From Bradyrhizobium lablabi (GTDB lineage Bacteria; Pseudomonadota; Alphaproteobacteria; Rhizobiales; Xanthobacteraceae): 64,000 bases of DNA. Made by a program: the position numbers and the translations under genes. Of the stretch, positions 18,528 through 27,776 are shown piece by piece. The stretch's first letter is position 1. Each line of letters starts with the position of its first letter. The notes beneath the pieces are model-generated. The model saw nothing but the letters and a program-made list of their open reading frames with translations. It made no database searches and was not told the DNA's origin. Location of the stretch: positions 2,170,001 through 2,234,000 of the forward strand of contig NZ_LT670844.1 in assembly GCF_900141755.1 (NCBI RefSeq), written 5' to 3'.

Positions 18528-20150
18528 TTAGCTGCGCAAGCCCGGCGCCTCCTGGCCGGTGCGCGCGACATACTCGGTATAGCCGCCGCCATACTGGTGA
18601 ATCCCCTCGGGCGTCAGTTCCAGCACCCGATTGGACAATGCGGCCAGGAAGTGCCGGTCATGCGAGACAAACAGCATGGTGCCCTCATATTGCGACAGCG
18701 CCGCGATCAGCATCTCCTTGGTCGCCATGTCCAAATGGTTGGTGGGCTCGTCCAGCACCAAAAAGTTCGGGGGATCGTAGAGCATCTTCGCCATCACCAG
18801 CCGGGCCTTCTCGCCGCCCGACAGCACCCGGCATCTCTTCTCCACGTCGTCGCCGGAAAACCCGAAGCAGCCGGCGAGCGCCCGCAGCGAGCCCTGGCCT
18901 GCTTGCGGGAATGAATCCTCCAACGACTGAAACACCGTGCGTTCGCCGTCCAGGAGATCCATGGCGTGCTGCGCGAAATAGCCCATCTTGACGCTGCCGC
19001 CGAGCGCCACGGTGCCGTCGTCCGGCGGCGTTGAGCCCGCCACCAGCTTCAACAGCGTGGACTTGCCGGCGCCGTTGACGCCCATGACACACCAGCGCTC
19101 CCGCCGGCGCACCTGGAAGTCGAGGCCCTGGTAAATCGTCCGGACACCATAGGTTTTGTGCACCTTCTTCAGGCTCACCACGTCCTCGCCGGAGCGCGGC
19201 GCCGGCAGGAAATCGAACGCCACGGTCTGGCGGCGCCTGGGCGGCTCTACCCGCTCGATCTTCTCCAGCTTCTTCACCCGCGACTGCACCTGGGCCGCGT
19301 GCGAGGCGCGCGCCTTGAAGCGCTCGATGAAGTTGATTTCCTTGGCGAGCATCGCCTGCTGACGTTCGAATTGCGCCTGCTGTTGCTTCTCGCCGAGCGC
19401 GCGCTGCTGCTCGTAGAACTCGTAGTCGCCCGAATAAGTCGTCAGCTGACCGCAATCGATTTCGACGACCTTGTTGATGATGCGGTTCATGAACTCGCGG
19501 TCGTGCGAGGTCATCAACAATGCGCCCTCATAGCCTTTCAGGAACTGCTCGAGCCAGATCAGACTTTCCAGGTCCAGGTGGTTGCTCGGCTCGTCCAGCA
19601 GCATGGCGTCGGGGCGCATCAGGAGGATGCGGGCCAGCGCCACGCGCATCTTCCAGCCGCCGGACAGCGCGCCGACATCACCGTCCATCATCTCCTGGCT
19701 GAAGCTTAATCCGGCGAGGACCTCGCGCGCCCGCCCCTCCAGCGCGTAGCCGTCCAGTTCCTCGAAGCGCGCTTGCACCTCGCCATAACGCGCGATGATC
19801 TCGTCCATATCGTCGGCCCGCTCAGTATCTCCCATCGCGGCCTCGAGCTCCGCCAGCTCGCTGGCCACGGCACTGACGGGGCCGGAGCCGTCCATCACTT
19901 CCGACACCGCGCTGCGGCCGGACATCTCGCCGACGTCCTGACTGAAATAGCCGATGGTGACGCCACGATCGACGGCCACCTGACCCTCGTCGGGAAGCTC
20001 CCCGCCCGTGATCATCCGGAACAGCGTCGTCTTGCCGGCGCCGTTGGGGCCGACGAGACCAACCTTCTCCCCCTTCTGGAGCGCCGCGGAGGCCTCGATG
20101 AAGAGGATCTGGTGACCGATCTGCTTACTGATGTTGTCAAGTCGAATCAT
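18528..20150 (-). CDS. ABC-F family ATPase (YbiT/YheS/Uup-type)
   Basis: 540 residues with two nucleotide-binding domains and no membrane segments. NBD1 has GPNGAGKTTLFRM, LSGGWKMRVALAR and LLDEPSNHLDLESL; NBD2 has GVNGAGKSTLLKL, LSGGEKARLVMAK and LDEPTNHLDMATKE. The domains are joined by a charged linker (QQAQFERQQAMLAKEINFIERFKARASHA) as in ABC-F translation factors. These act on the ribosome E site. Which subfamily member it is cannot be fixed by eye. It is a single-gene unit. Confidence 0.92.
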   Translation of the reverse strand: MIRLDNISKQIGHQILFIEASAALQKGEKVGLVGPNGAGKTTLFRMITGGELPDEGQVAVDRGVTIGYFSQDVGEMSGRSAVSEVMDGSGPVSAVASELAELEAAMGDTERADDMDEIIARYGEVQARFEELDGYALEGRAREVLAGLSFSQEMMDGDVGALSGGWKMRVALARILLMRPDAMLLDEPSNHLDLESLIWLEQFLKGYEGALLMTSHDREFMNRIINKVVEIDCGQLTTYSGDYEFYEQQRALGEKQQQAQFERQQAMLAKEINFIERFKARASHAAQVQSRVKKLEKIERVEPPRRRQTVAFDFLPAPRSGEDVVSLKKVHKTYGVRTIYQGLDFQVRRRERWCVMGVNGAGKSTLLKLVAGSTPPDDGTVALGGSVKMGYFAQHAMDLLDGERTVFQSLEDSFPQAGQGSLRALAGCFGFSGDDVEKRCRVLSGGEKARLVMAKMLYDPPNFLVLDEPTNHLDMATKEMLIAALSQYEGTMLFVSHDRHFLAALSNRVLELTPEGIHQYGGGYTEYVARTGQEAPGLRS

Positions 20151-20297
20151 GTGTACGGGAGCCCGAAAGAAATGTTTGGGCCGCTCTTAAGCCATGCGGC
20201 GCGCTTGCGGAAGGGTTTTGGCGGAATGCCAGCCCCGTTCTTGGATCGGCAGAGCCGCGTGTTATAAACACCAATGAGATCAGGAGCGTGTTATTTC

Positions 20298-21296
20298 ATG
20301 AGGTTTGTCGATCGCGCCGTGCGCGATAGTTTCGTCGCCGCGTCTCTCACTCTGTTTGCCCTATGCGCGCTCGCAGCCCCACAAGCCCGTGCCGCAGCCG
20401 CCTATCCGGACCGGCCGGTGCGTATCGTGCTGCCGTTTGCGGCGGGCGGCGTCGCCGATATCACGGCGCGCATTGTTGCCGAAAAACTCGGCAGCAAGTT
20501 CGGACAGCGGTTTTTCATCGAGAACCAGCCCGGCGCCGGCGGCATCGCCGCGGCGCGGACGGTGATCTCGTCGCGGCCCGACGGCTATACGCTGGCGCTA
20601 TTGTCGAACGGCACCGCGGTCAGCGTGTCGCTGTTCGAGAAATTGCAGTTCGATCCCACCAAGGATTTTCAGCCGATTTCGAGCCTCGGCTTTTTCGATT
20701 TTATCCTGGCGACATCAGCCAATTCCGAATTCAAGACGCTCGGAGATTTTGTCACGGCCGCCAAGGCAAAGCCCGGCGCGCTCAATGTCGGCACTATCAA
20801 TATCGGCAGCACCCAGAACCTGTCGGCCGAATTGTTCAAGACCGCGGCCGGCGTCGATTTTGCCATTGTCCCGTTTCGCGGCACGCCCGAGGTCGAGGTA
20901 GCGCTACTGCAGGGCAACGTCGCGCTGATGATCGACAGTTTTGCCTCGATCAAAGGCAATCTTGCCGACAACAAATTCCGCGCGCTGGCCTCCTCGGGTG
21001 CGGTACGCTCGGAAAGCACGCCCGATATTGCGACCGTGCGGGAAAGCGGCGTTACCGGTTACGATGTCGTTTCCTGGAACGCACTGTTTGCGCCCGCCGG
21101 CACGCCGCTGGAGATCGTGGGGACGATCAACGCCGCGTTACAGGATATACTCACGGATGCTGACGTAAAAAAGCAATTGCTCGAGCTCGGCATCGAAGCG
21201 AAAGCGAGCACGCCGGAGGAGATTTCCGCGCGGCTCAAATCCGATATCGACAAATGGCATGAGGTGATCGAGAAAGCCGGAATTCCAAAGCAGTAA
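20298..21296 (+). CDS. Bug-family (tripartite tricarboxylate) solute-binding protein
   Basis: 332 residues from the ATG at 20298, preferred over 20274 because AGGAG is placed correctly for it. It has a signal peptide (FVAASLTLFALCALAAPQARA) and then the Bug fold with YPDRPVRIVLPFAAGGVADITAR, ENQPGAGGIAAARTV, SRPDGYTLAL and the FRGTPEVEVALLQGNVALMIDS hinge. Bug proteins bind carboxylates or aromatic acids. No cognate membrane pair (TctA/TctB) is nearby, as is common for the family. It is followed by a dehydrogenase and a LigI-like lactonase on the same strand. Confidence 0.9.
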   Translation: MRFVDRAVRDSFVAASLTLFALCALAAPQARAAAAYPDRPVRIVLPFAAGGVADITARIVAEKLGSKFGQRFFIENQPGAGGIAAARTVISSRPDGYTLALLSNGTAVSVSLFEKLQFDPTKDFQPISSLGFFDFILATSANSEFKTLGDFVTAAKAKPGALNVGTINIGSTQNLSAELFKTAAGVDFAIVPFRGTPEVEVALLQGNVALMIDSFASIKGNLADNKFRALASSGAVRSESTPDIATVRESGVTGYDVVSWNALFAPAGTPLEIVGTINAALQDILTDADVKKQLLELGIEAKASTPEEISARLKSDIDKWHEVIEKAGIPKQ

Positions 21297-21345
21297 TGGC
21301 GTTGGCTTGCCGGGCAACCGATCCAAATCAAGGAGATTGTTTCGA

Positions 21346-22293
21346 ATGAGCGTGATCTCGACCGATCCGAAGCAATGGAATATCGGCCTCGTCGGCTATG
21401 GCGAGGTGGGCCGCATTCTCGCCGAAGATTTGCGCAAGCAAGATGTGAAGGTGACCGCCTACGACATAAAACTGCGCAGCGATCAGGCCGGCGGGCCGTT
21501 GCGCGATCATGCGTCCGCACATGGCGTTGCGCTCAAAACTTCCCATGCCGATCTCACCTCAGAAGCCGATTTTGTCATCTCCGCCGTCACCGCGAGCCAG
21601 GCCGTGCCGGTGGCACAGGCCTGCGCGGGCGCGGTGAAGCAAGGCGCCTGGTTCCTCGATTTTAATTCGGCCTCGCCCGGCGCCAAGCAGCGCGCGGCAG
21701 CGCTGATCGACGGCAACGGCGGCCGCTATGTCGAGGGCGCGGTGATGACGTCGATCCCGCCCTATCGCATCAAGGTCCCGCTGTTGCTTGGCGGCGCCGG
21801 CGCCGAAAAGCTCGCGCCGCTGCTCGTCGGACTCGGCTTCGACGCCAAGGTGGCGAGCCCCGAGCTCGGCGTCGCTTCGGCCGTAAAAATGTGCCGCAGC
21901 GTGATGATCAAAGGCATGGAGGCGATGGTGATCGAAGCGTTCACCACCGCGCGTGCCTATGGCGTCGAGGACGCGGTGCTGGCCTCGCTGAAGGAAACTT
22001 TTCCGAGCATCGATTGGGAGAAACAGGGCGCTTATTTCTTCCAGCGCGTGATCGAACATGGCAGGCGCCGCAGCGAAGAGGTCCGCGAGGTGGCCGAAAC
22101 CGTGCGCGAGATCGGGCTAACGCCGTGGTCGGCGCAAGGCACCGCCGAACGCCAGGCCTGGGTGGCCGACCTCGCCGATCAGGGCCTGTTCGGTACGAAG
22201 GGCGAGGAAGGATTTGCCCGCAGCAAAGACTGGCGTACCGAAGCCGACCGCATCCTCGCCGGGATTGCGTCCAACAACAGCAAAAAGAACTGA
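21346..22293 (+). CDS. NAD(P)-binding dehydrogenase with DUF1932 C-terminal domain
   Basis: 315 residues from the ATG at 21346, which has AAGGAG upstream. The N-terminal Rossmann fold starts at GLVGYGEVGR. The 6-phosphogluconate/3-hydroxyisobutyrate-dehydrogenase-like core includes LDFNSASPGAKQRAA and VEGAVMTSIPP. The catalytic-lysine region is SAVKMCRSVMIKGMEAM, followed by the DUF1932 helical domain. It lies 50 bp after a solute-binding protein gene and 12 bp before a LigI-like lactonase, so it probably acts in the same carboxylic or aromatic acid pathway; the substrate is not evident. Confidence 0.85.
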   Translation: MSVISTDPKQWNIGLVGYGEVGRILAEDLRKQDVKVTAYDIKLRSDQAGGPLRDHASAHGVALKTSHADLTSEADFVISAVTASQAVPVAQACAGAVKQGAWFLDFNSASPGAKQRAAALIDGNGGRYVEGAVMTSIPPYRIKVPLLLGGAGAEKLAPLLVGLGFDAKVASPELGVASAVKMCRSVMIKGMEAMVIEAFTTARAYGVEDAVLASLKETFPSIDWEKQGAYFFQRVIEHGRRRSEEVREVAETVREIGLTPWSAQGTAERQAWVADLADQGLFGTKGEEGFARSKDWRTEADRILAGIASNNSKKN

Positions 22294-22305
22294 GAGTAAT
22301 TTCCG

Positions 22306-23220
22306 ATGGAATTCCAGAAGACGCCCGGGTGGCTCGATTGGTATTCGGGCCCGTCCGCGCCCCGATTCAAAGTGCCGGCTGGCGCGGTCGATGCGCATTG
22401 TCATGTCTTCGGCCCCGGGGCTGAATATCCGTATGCGGCGGAGCGCAAATACACCCCCTGCGATGCCTCGCGAAAACAGCTCTATGCGTTACGCGATCAT
22501 CTCGGCTTCGCGCGCAATGTCGTCGTGCAGGCGACCTGTCACGGCGCCGACAACCGCGCGATGATCGATGCGCTGGTGCATTCCGACGGTCGCGCGCGCG
22601 GCATCGCGACCGTCAAGCGAAGCGTCAGCGATGCCGAGTTGCAGGCGATGCATGATTGCGGCGTGCGCGGCGTGCGCTTCAATTTTGTCAGGCGGCTGGT
22701 CGATTTCACGCCGCGGGACGAATTGATGGAGATTGCGGGGCGTATCGCAACACTCGGCTGGCATGTCGTGATCTATTTCGAGGCGGTCGACCTGCCGGAA
22801 TTGTGGGATTTTTTCACGGCGCTGCCGACGACCATCGTGGTCGATCACATGGGGCGGCCCGACGTGACAAAACCGGTCAACGGGCCGGAGTTCGAATTGT
22901 TCATGAAATTCATGCGGCAGCACCCGAACGTCTGGTCCAAGGTCAGTTGCCCGGAGCGCCTATCGGTTGCGGGGCCCCCTGCCCTGAACGGCGAGCAAAA
23001 CGCCTATCGCGACGTGTTGCCGTTTGCCCGCCGCATCGTCGAGATGTTCCCGGATCGCGTGCTCTGGGGCACCGACTGGCCGCATCCAAACTTGAAGGAT
23101 CACATGCCCGACGATGGGCTGTTGGTCGACTTCATCCCGCACATCGCGACCACGCCCGAGCTGCAACAGAAACTATTGGTCGATAATCCGATGCGGCTTT
23201 ATTGGCCGGAAGTCTCCTGA
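22306..23220 (+). CDS. ligI: Amidohydrolase, 2-pyrone-4,6-dicarboxylate lactonase-like
   Basis: 304 residues of the amidohydrolase superfamily. The first metal-site motif is VDAHCHVFGPG (near residue 28), then RGVRFNFVRRLVDF, HVVIYFEA, VVDHMGRPD and the final WGTDWPHPN. These match LigI (PDC lactonase), which opens 2-pyrone-4,6-dicarboxylate in the protocatechuate 4,5-cleavage and gallate routes, and close homologues acting on other lactones. No other lig genes are in the window, so the symbol is tentative. It is the last gene of the three-gene plus-strand unit. Confidence 0.72.
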   Translation: MEFQKTPGWLDWYSGPSAPRFKVPAGAVDAHCHVFGPGAEYPYAAERKYTPCDASRKQLYALRDHLGFARNVVVQATCHGADNRAMIDALVHSDGRARGIATVKRSVSDAELQAMHDCGVRGVRFNFVRRLVDFTPRDELMEIAGRIATLGWHVVIYFEAVDLPELWDFFTALPTTIVVDHMGRPDVTKPVNGPEFELFMKFMRQHPNVWSKVSCPERLSVAGPPALNGEQNAYRDVLPFARRIVEMFPDRVLWGTDWPHPNLKDHMPDDGLLVDFIPHIATTPELQQKLLVDNPMRLYWPEVS

Positions 23221-23236
23221 GCCCCGCCGCACACAA

Positions 23237-23914
23237 CTAACGCTTATGGCCATGGGTCCCTGCTTTCGCGGGGGTCACTGGTTTCGCAGGGACGACGGGG
23301 GGCGGGTTTAACTCAAGCGCGCCGACAGTCGCAATCTGGGTAAATTGGTTGATTGGCGCGGTCGGATGGACGGCGTCCAGCAATTGCTCCTCGCCGAGAC
23401 CGATCGCTTGCAGTCGCTTTGGCGAAACCTTGAAGGTGTTCACCAGCACATCGCGGATCACGTCGGCCCGCCTCTGGCTGAGCGTCAGATTGTTGTCGCG
23501 CCGGCCTGCCGACGCGGTGTGGCCGATAATCAGGAATTTGTATCCGAGTAGCGACGGATCGGTGAGCGTATCGGCGATACGCCCCAGCACCCGGTAGGAT
23601 TCGGGCCGCGCGACGGCTGCGTCTTCATCGAATTGAATTTCGGCAACGAGTTGCGGCAGCTTGAGCAACTGCATGGCGACCGGCGGCCGCTTTAACGGCA
23701 CCGGATCGGTTCTCGACTTGATCCGGTCCAGCGCCTGCTGCCGGAGCGCGGCGAGATCCAGATCGGGCGGCGTGTCGAGCCCGGCGAGCTTGCCGACCCA
23801 ATCTTCCGGTGGGCTGGCTGGTTGCGTTTGCGCCCAGCATGGCAGTGCCATGAGAGAAATCAGCGCCACGAGCACAAGGCCCGCGCCACGTCGACCTTTC
23901 TCCATCCGGAACAT
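23237..23914 (-). CDS. OmpA-like exported peptidoglycan-binding protein
   Basis: 225 residues with a signal peptide (VLVALISLMALPCWA). The OmpA C-terminal fold is visible in VAEIQFDEDAAVARPESYRVLGRIADTL, LIIGHTASAGRRDNNLTLSQRRADVIRDVLV and KRLQAIGLGEEQLL. The last roughly 25 residues (VTPAKAGTHGHKR at the end) come from a dispersed palindromic repeat and are unlikely to be functional. It overlaps the upstream Cys-rich gene at TAATG, so the two are coupled. Confidence 0.85.
   Translation of the reverse strand: MFRMEKGRRGAGLVLVALISLMALPCWAQTQPASPPEDWVGKLAGLDTPPDLDLAALRQQALDRIKSRTDPVPLKRPPVAMQLLKLPQLVAEIQFDEDAAVARPESYRVLGRIADTLTDPSLLGYKFLIIGHTASAGRRDNNLTLSQRRADVIRDVLVNTFKVSPKRLQAIGLGEEQLLDAVHPTAPINQFTQIATVGALELNPPPVVPAKPVTPAKAGTHGHKR
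23241..23300. repeat. Partial palindromic repeat overlapping the end of the OmpA-like gene
   Basis: GGTCCCTGCTTTCGCGGGGG and a following TTTCGCAGGGAC give short inverted arms like those of the CGTCATNCCCGCGAAAGCGGG family found at 41742 and 42912. It supplies the C-terminal codons of the minus-strand gene. Confidence 0.55.
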
Positions 23915-24333
23915 TAGCGATACCCCGCTTCGCTAACGGCCTTGTTGCAATTGATGCTCACCCCGCGCGGCCCCGTCAACAGGCAGGCAATCGCCTTGCT
24001 CCGATCGCCCTTCTGGACGCCGGGACAGAATTTGGCGACGTCGCGCTCGCATAATTTGGTGACGGCCGAGTGCGCGGCCACCCGTTTCTGGATCGCATCG
24101 AAAGCCCGAGCATAGTCATTCTTGCATTGAGGCGACAGGACGTCCTCGTTGCGGTAGAGGCAGTCCTTCAGCCTTGCAGGATCGAGATTAACGCCGCGGC
24201 AGTTCGCGACGATGTCCGGGGCACAGCTCGCCCCCAATAGCCCGGCCGAATCTTCAAACTTGATAGTCTGCGCCGAAGCCTGCGACCAGGCGGCGATTGC
24301 AAGAATCAGAATTAGCGATCGGATCGGGCCCAT
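23914..24333 (-). CDS. Exported cysteine-rich-repeat (GLG1-like) protein
   Basis: 139 residues: signal peptide (ILILAIAAWSQASA) and then two copies of a Cys-rich repeat, seen as SCAPDIVANCRGVNLDPARLKDCL and LCERDVAKFCPGVQKGDRSK with ACLL. The spacing C-x7-C and so on is typical of the Cys-rich GLG1 repeat found in many rhizobial periplasmic proteins of unknown role. It is the first gene of a two-gene unit with the OmpA-like protein. Confidence 0.8.
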   Translation of the reverse strand: MGPIRSLILILAIAAWSQASAQTIKFEDSAGLLGASCAPDIVANCRGVNLDPARLKDCLYRNEDVLSPQCKNDYARAFDAIQKRVAAHSAVTKLCERDVAKFCPGVQKGDRSKAIACLLTGPRGVSINCNKAVSEAGYR

Positions 24334-24470
24334 GGATTCATCTCAGAAGAAATAGGCGGCCGGGGTCAAGCCCCAGGCTGCGGAAAAAACTGAGATAGTG
24401 AGGTGGAGCGGTTTGCTCGGCCCCGGCCTTGGCGGGCTTTATTTGGCCGAAACCGTCGGGTCCGGTGGCC

Positions 24471-26198
24471 CTACAATCCGTGGATCAGGCCGGCGTCGAT
24501 CAGAAGGCGGTTGAAGCGGCGGGCCTCCGCACCGTTCTTGCAGGCATAGAAGAGGCCGTTGCAGCGCAGCATGATGTTCTTCTGCTCCTCGAATGAGGGA
24601 TCGAGCGGGATGCCGGCGGCCTCCTGGATCACCAGCGGCAGATAGGGCCCGTCGATCGTATCCATCACGACGGGACTTTTGACCGGCTCGAAGTTGATCG
24701 CATCGATCGCGTAATATGTGGCGAAATAGCGCGGGTCATAATTTTCCAGCTTCTTGCCGACGCCGGCCTCATCGAGGCCGGGATCGAGGACGTGCGGCGA
24801 GAATTCCGGCTGGTGATCGCCATAGCGCACGATCAGGAACGGCTGCGCCGCGAACTTCTTCTTCAAGCCTGCGAGGAAGGAAGCGTAATCGCCGGCGCTC
24901 ATCGCCTGCCGGCGCAGATATTCATCGACCACGGGTTCGTTGCCAGGATTGCGCCAGGCCGGCATCAGATCGGAGCGAAACCTGGTCTCCCAGGGGAAAT
25001 GATTGGCGGCGAGATAGACGAACATGAACACGGGCGTGTTCGGCGCCGCCTCCGACATCAGCTTCACCGCCTTGTCGTAGAAGAAGCTGTCGGGCTCGAC
25101 ATCCCCAGCGCCGAGATCGTGCGCGTCATAAAAATGCTGGATGCCGGTGGTCAATTGAAAGCTGCGCGCGCTCATGAACGCGCCAAAGGCCGGATAGAGC
25201 GAGATCGTGTCATAGCCGCAGCGGCGCAGCGCCAGCGGCAATCCGCGCTCGACCCGGCCGGAAGCAATGCGCGTGACAAAATAGGAGAACCGGCCGAACG
25301 AACGCGACGAGAGGCCGGCCAGCACGTTATATTCGGTGAACCAGCTCGGGCCGCCATTGCTCTCGGCGAGGAATTTGCGCTGCCTGCCGTCGAAGGACTT
25401 GAAATGGCTGCCGTAGCCCGGCGGCACCTTGATGCCCTGCGCCTCACGTATATCGAAGCTCGACTCATCATGGATCATGATGATGTTCGGCCTGCGGCCC
25501 GCGGGATGGCAGGAATCCACCAGCGGCACGTTGAGGCGCTCGGGGGCCGCCGCATCGGATTCCATGAAACCGTAGCTGACAAAATCCGACACCGCGGTGA
25601 CGCCGGAGCGGGCGAATTTCGACAGATAGCCGTCGTCGTAATAGCCGCGCCAGGCTTCATCCGGCCATTCGAAGGAATAACCGACCAGGGCTGCAAGACA
25701 GGCCAGCTTGCAGGCCAGCGCCGGCAGACGGCGGATGCGGAACGGATCGAGCCACCACAGCGCGTACATCAAGGGCAGCGTGACGAAGGCGGCTGAAATC
25801 ACCGACCAGCGCAGATTGGGGAAAATCGTAAAGAGAAATGCCGCTGTGTCGCGATCGATCACCATCAGGTCGACGAAGTTCGCGGTCATTTGCACGATGT
25901 CGTGCTTGAGCCGCGACAACAGGATGAGCACGACGACCAGCGTCAGCGACAGCGCGCCCGACAGCGCCGGACGCCGCAATAGCGTAATAAAGAAGAAGTT
26001 GAGGATCCCCCACGACAGCAGGAAGCAAATGCGCGAGCCGAAATCGGTTTCGGTCTGCACCATGATGGCCAGCGCCGAAAGATGCGGCGCCGCCACGGCC
26101 AATAATCGCCAGATGCCGATCGAGGCGAGACCGCTGGCGGCGGCCGCGGCGGATGGACCTGAACCTGGCCCTGGACCTGGATTTGGCGCGGGCGGCAT
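24471..26198 (-). CDS. Membrane sulfatase-fold protein (phosphoglycerol transferase / LTA-synthase-like)
   Basis: 575 residues. After a Pro/Gly-rich start, about five membrane helices occupy residues 20-180. A large periplasmic alkaline-phosphatase/sulfatase domain follows, with the metal-site start NIIMIHDESSFD, the nucleophile region NGGPSWFTEYNVLAGLSSRS and the late metal motif RYGDHQPEF. This architecture matches LtaS/OpgB/EptA-like enzymes that transfer phospho-headgroups to glycans or lipids in the envelope. The acceptor is unknown. It stands alone. Confidence 0.82.
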   Translation of the reverse strand: MPPAPNPGPGPGSGPSAAAAASGLASIGIWRLLAVAAPHLSALAIMVQTETDFGSRICFLLSWGILNFFFITLLRRPALSGALSLTLVVVLILLSRLKHDIVQMTANFVDLMVIDRDTAAFLFTIFPNLRWSVISAAFVTLPLMYALWWLDPFRIRRLPALACKLACLAALVGYSFEWPDEAWRGYYDDGYLSKFARSGVTAVSDFVSYGFMESDAAAPERLNVPLVDSCHPAGRRPNIIMIHDESSFDIREAQGIKVPPGYGSHFKSFDGRQRKFLAESNGGPSWFTEYNVLAGLSSRSFGRFSYFVTRIASGRVERGLPLALRRCGYDTISLYPAFGAFMSARSFQLTTGIQHFYDAHDLGAGDVEPDSFFYDKAVKLMSEAAPNTPVFMFVYLAANHFPWETRFRSDLMPAWRNPGNEPVVDEYLRRQAMSAGDYASFLAGLKKKFAAQPFLIVRYGDHQPEFSPHVLDPGLDEAGVGKKLENYDPRYFATYYAIDAINFEPVKSPVVMDTIDGPYLPLVIQEAAGIPLDPSFEEQKNIMLRCNGLFYACKNGAEARRFNRLLIDAGLIHGL

Positions 26199-26391
26199 CG
26201 GCTAACACGCAAACTCAACCCGGCGCTGCCACGAGGCCTTGGCTGGCGATGACCAGAAGACGGACGCCGCAGCCGGAACCTGCGCGCGCGTCATAAAAAT
26301 GTAGTGGAACCGTCATGAACGCGCAATGAATTTGGCACCGGAGGCGAGTTCAGGACGTCAAATGCCCTGCCAACCCCCTGCCCCACCACGC

Positions 26392-27624
26392 TCATGGCTC
26401 CGCGCCAAGCGCCTTGAGTTCGGCATTGGCGGCATCCCACTCGAGGAAAGAGTGCGGGCAATCGCCCGCCGCGAGCCGGAACAGGTGGGCCGCCTCATCC
26501 TTCGAGCCCTTCAACAGCGACAGCTCGCCGCTGTAAAAGTTTGCCTCGCAGATCTGGCCCTGCTTCCTGGTGGCGTCCGGATCTTCGGCGGCGGCCAGCA
26601 CGGCGGCGGGCGTCATCTGACCAAGGAACAGGCGGACCATGGGCGCCGGCCATTGGGTCATATCGACCTGCGAACTGGTCTGGGTCAGGCGGCTTGGGGC
26701 ATGGTTGCGTTGGCCGACGATATCCAGCCACAGCGCCAGATAGGCGTCCCTGGGAGCGAGTGCGTTCGCCTGGTCGAAATCGGCGACCGCCTTGGCAAGA
26801 TCACCCGCATAGAAATGCAGGCGACCGCGGATGCCATAGGCGGCGCTGTCTTTGGGATTGAGGCTTATCGCCTGGTCATAGTCGGCGACGGCGCGCGCGA
26901 CGTCACCCTTCTTGCCGTAAGCGTAGCCACGGTTTGTATGGGCATCTGCGTTCCTGGGATCGAGGACGATCGCCTGGCTATAGTCGGCGATGGCGCGGTC
27001 GAGCTCGTCTTTGTTGCGGTAGGCGTAGCCACGGTTGGCGTAGGTAGCGGCGTTGCCGGGATTGAGGTTGATCGATTGACTGTAGTCGGCGATGGCGCGA
27101 TCGAAGTCGCCCTTCTTGGCGTAGGCGATGCCGCGGTTGAAGTAGGCTTCGGCATAGTTGGGATCGATGCTGATCGCCTGGCTGAAGTCGGCGATGGCGC
27201 GGCCGACGTCGCCCTTGTGGCCGTATGCGGCACCACGGTTGCCGAAGGCCGCCGCGTTTTTGGGATCGATGCCGATCACTCGGTTGTAGTCGGCGATGGC
27301 GCGATCGTGGTCACCCTTCTCGTCATATGCGTTGCCGCGGTTGATGTAGCCAGGGACGTAGTTGGGATCGACGCGAATCGCTCGGTTGTAGTCGGCGATA
27401 GCGCGGTCGTGATCGCCCTGCTTCTCGTAGGCGTTGCCACGGTTGTTGTAGCCGACGGCTTGATCGTGTCCCTTCAATTTCCCGGAATTGATAATTTTCA
27501 TGCAGGCAACGATACGAGACTCGGGGTCGCGCTGCTCCTCACATGGCTCAGCCGCGACCGGGCAACTCAGGAAGACCATCGCGGCAACAAGTGCGCCCGA
27601 AAATTCCAATCTGGTGCGCGTCAT
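26392..27624 (-). CDS. Exported tetratricopeptide-repeat protein
   Basis: 410 residues: a signal peptide (GALVAAMVFLSCPVAA), then seven or more consecutive 34-residue TPR units with the recurring pattern NRGxAYxxKGDxDRAIADYxQAIxLDP between about residues 55 and 300, then a C-terminal domain with two cysteines (GQICEANFY and GDCPHSF). TPR solenoids mediate protein-protein contacts; no partner is indicated. The repeats are also strong at DNA level (about 102-bp units), so this region may recombine. Confidence 0.88.
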   Translation of the reverse strand: MTRTRLEFSGALVAAMVFLSCPVAAEPCEEQRDPESRIVACMKIINSGKLKGHDQAVGYNNRGNAYEKQGDHDRAIADYNRAIRVDPNYVPGYINRGNAYDEKGDHDRAIADYNRVIGIDPKNAAAFGNRGAAYGHKGDVGRAIADFSQAISIDPNYAEAYFNRGIAYAKKGDFDRAIADYSQSINLNPGNAATYANRGYAYRNKDELDRAIADYSQAIVLDPRNADAHTNRGYAYGKKGDVARAVADYDQAISLNPKDSAAYGIRGRLHFYAGDLAKAVADFDQANALAPRDAYLALWLDIVGQRNHAPSRLTQTSSQVDMTQWPAPMVRLFLGQMTPAAVLAAAEDPDATRKQGQICEANFYSGELSLLKGSKDEAAHLFRLAAGDCPHSFLEWDAANAELKALGAEP

Positions 27625-27776
27625 ATTATTCCCTAAGCGAAATCAGTCGTTAGTATTCCGCCATTGCGCGAAGGTTCATCTTGGCTCGCCAAGCGCTTAG
27701 GTTGGCACTCGCCAAGTGGGCGAGCGTCGCGTCGATCCACAAATTCTTCCTGACCCGCGCGGCGGCGTCCTCGGCT

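Noticed and set aside
26392..27624. About 102-bp direct repeats
   Set aside because: They encode consecutive TPR units in one frame, so they are explained by the protein and are not a separate repeat element.
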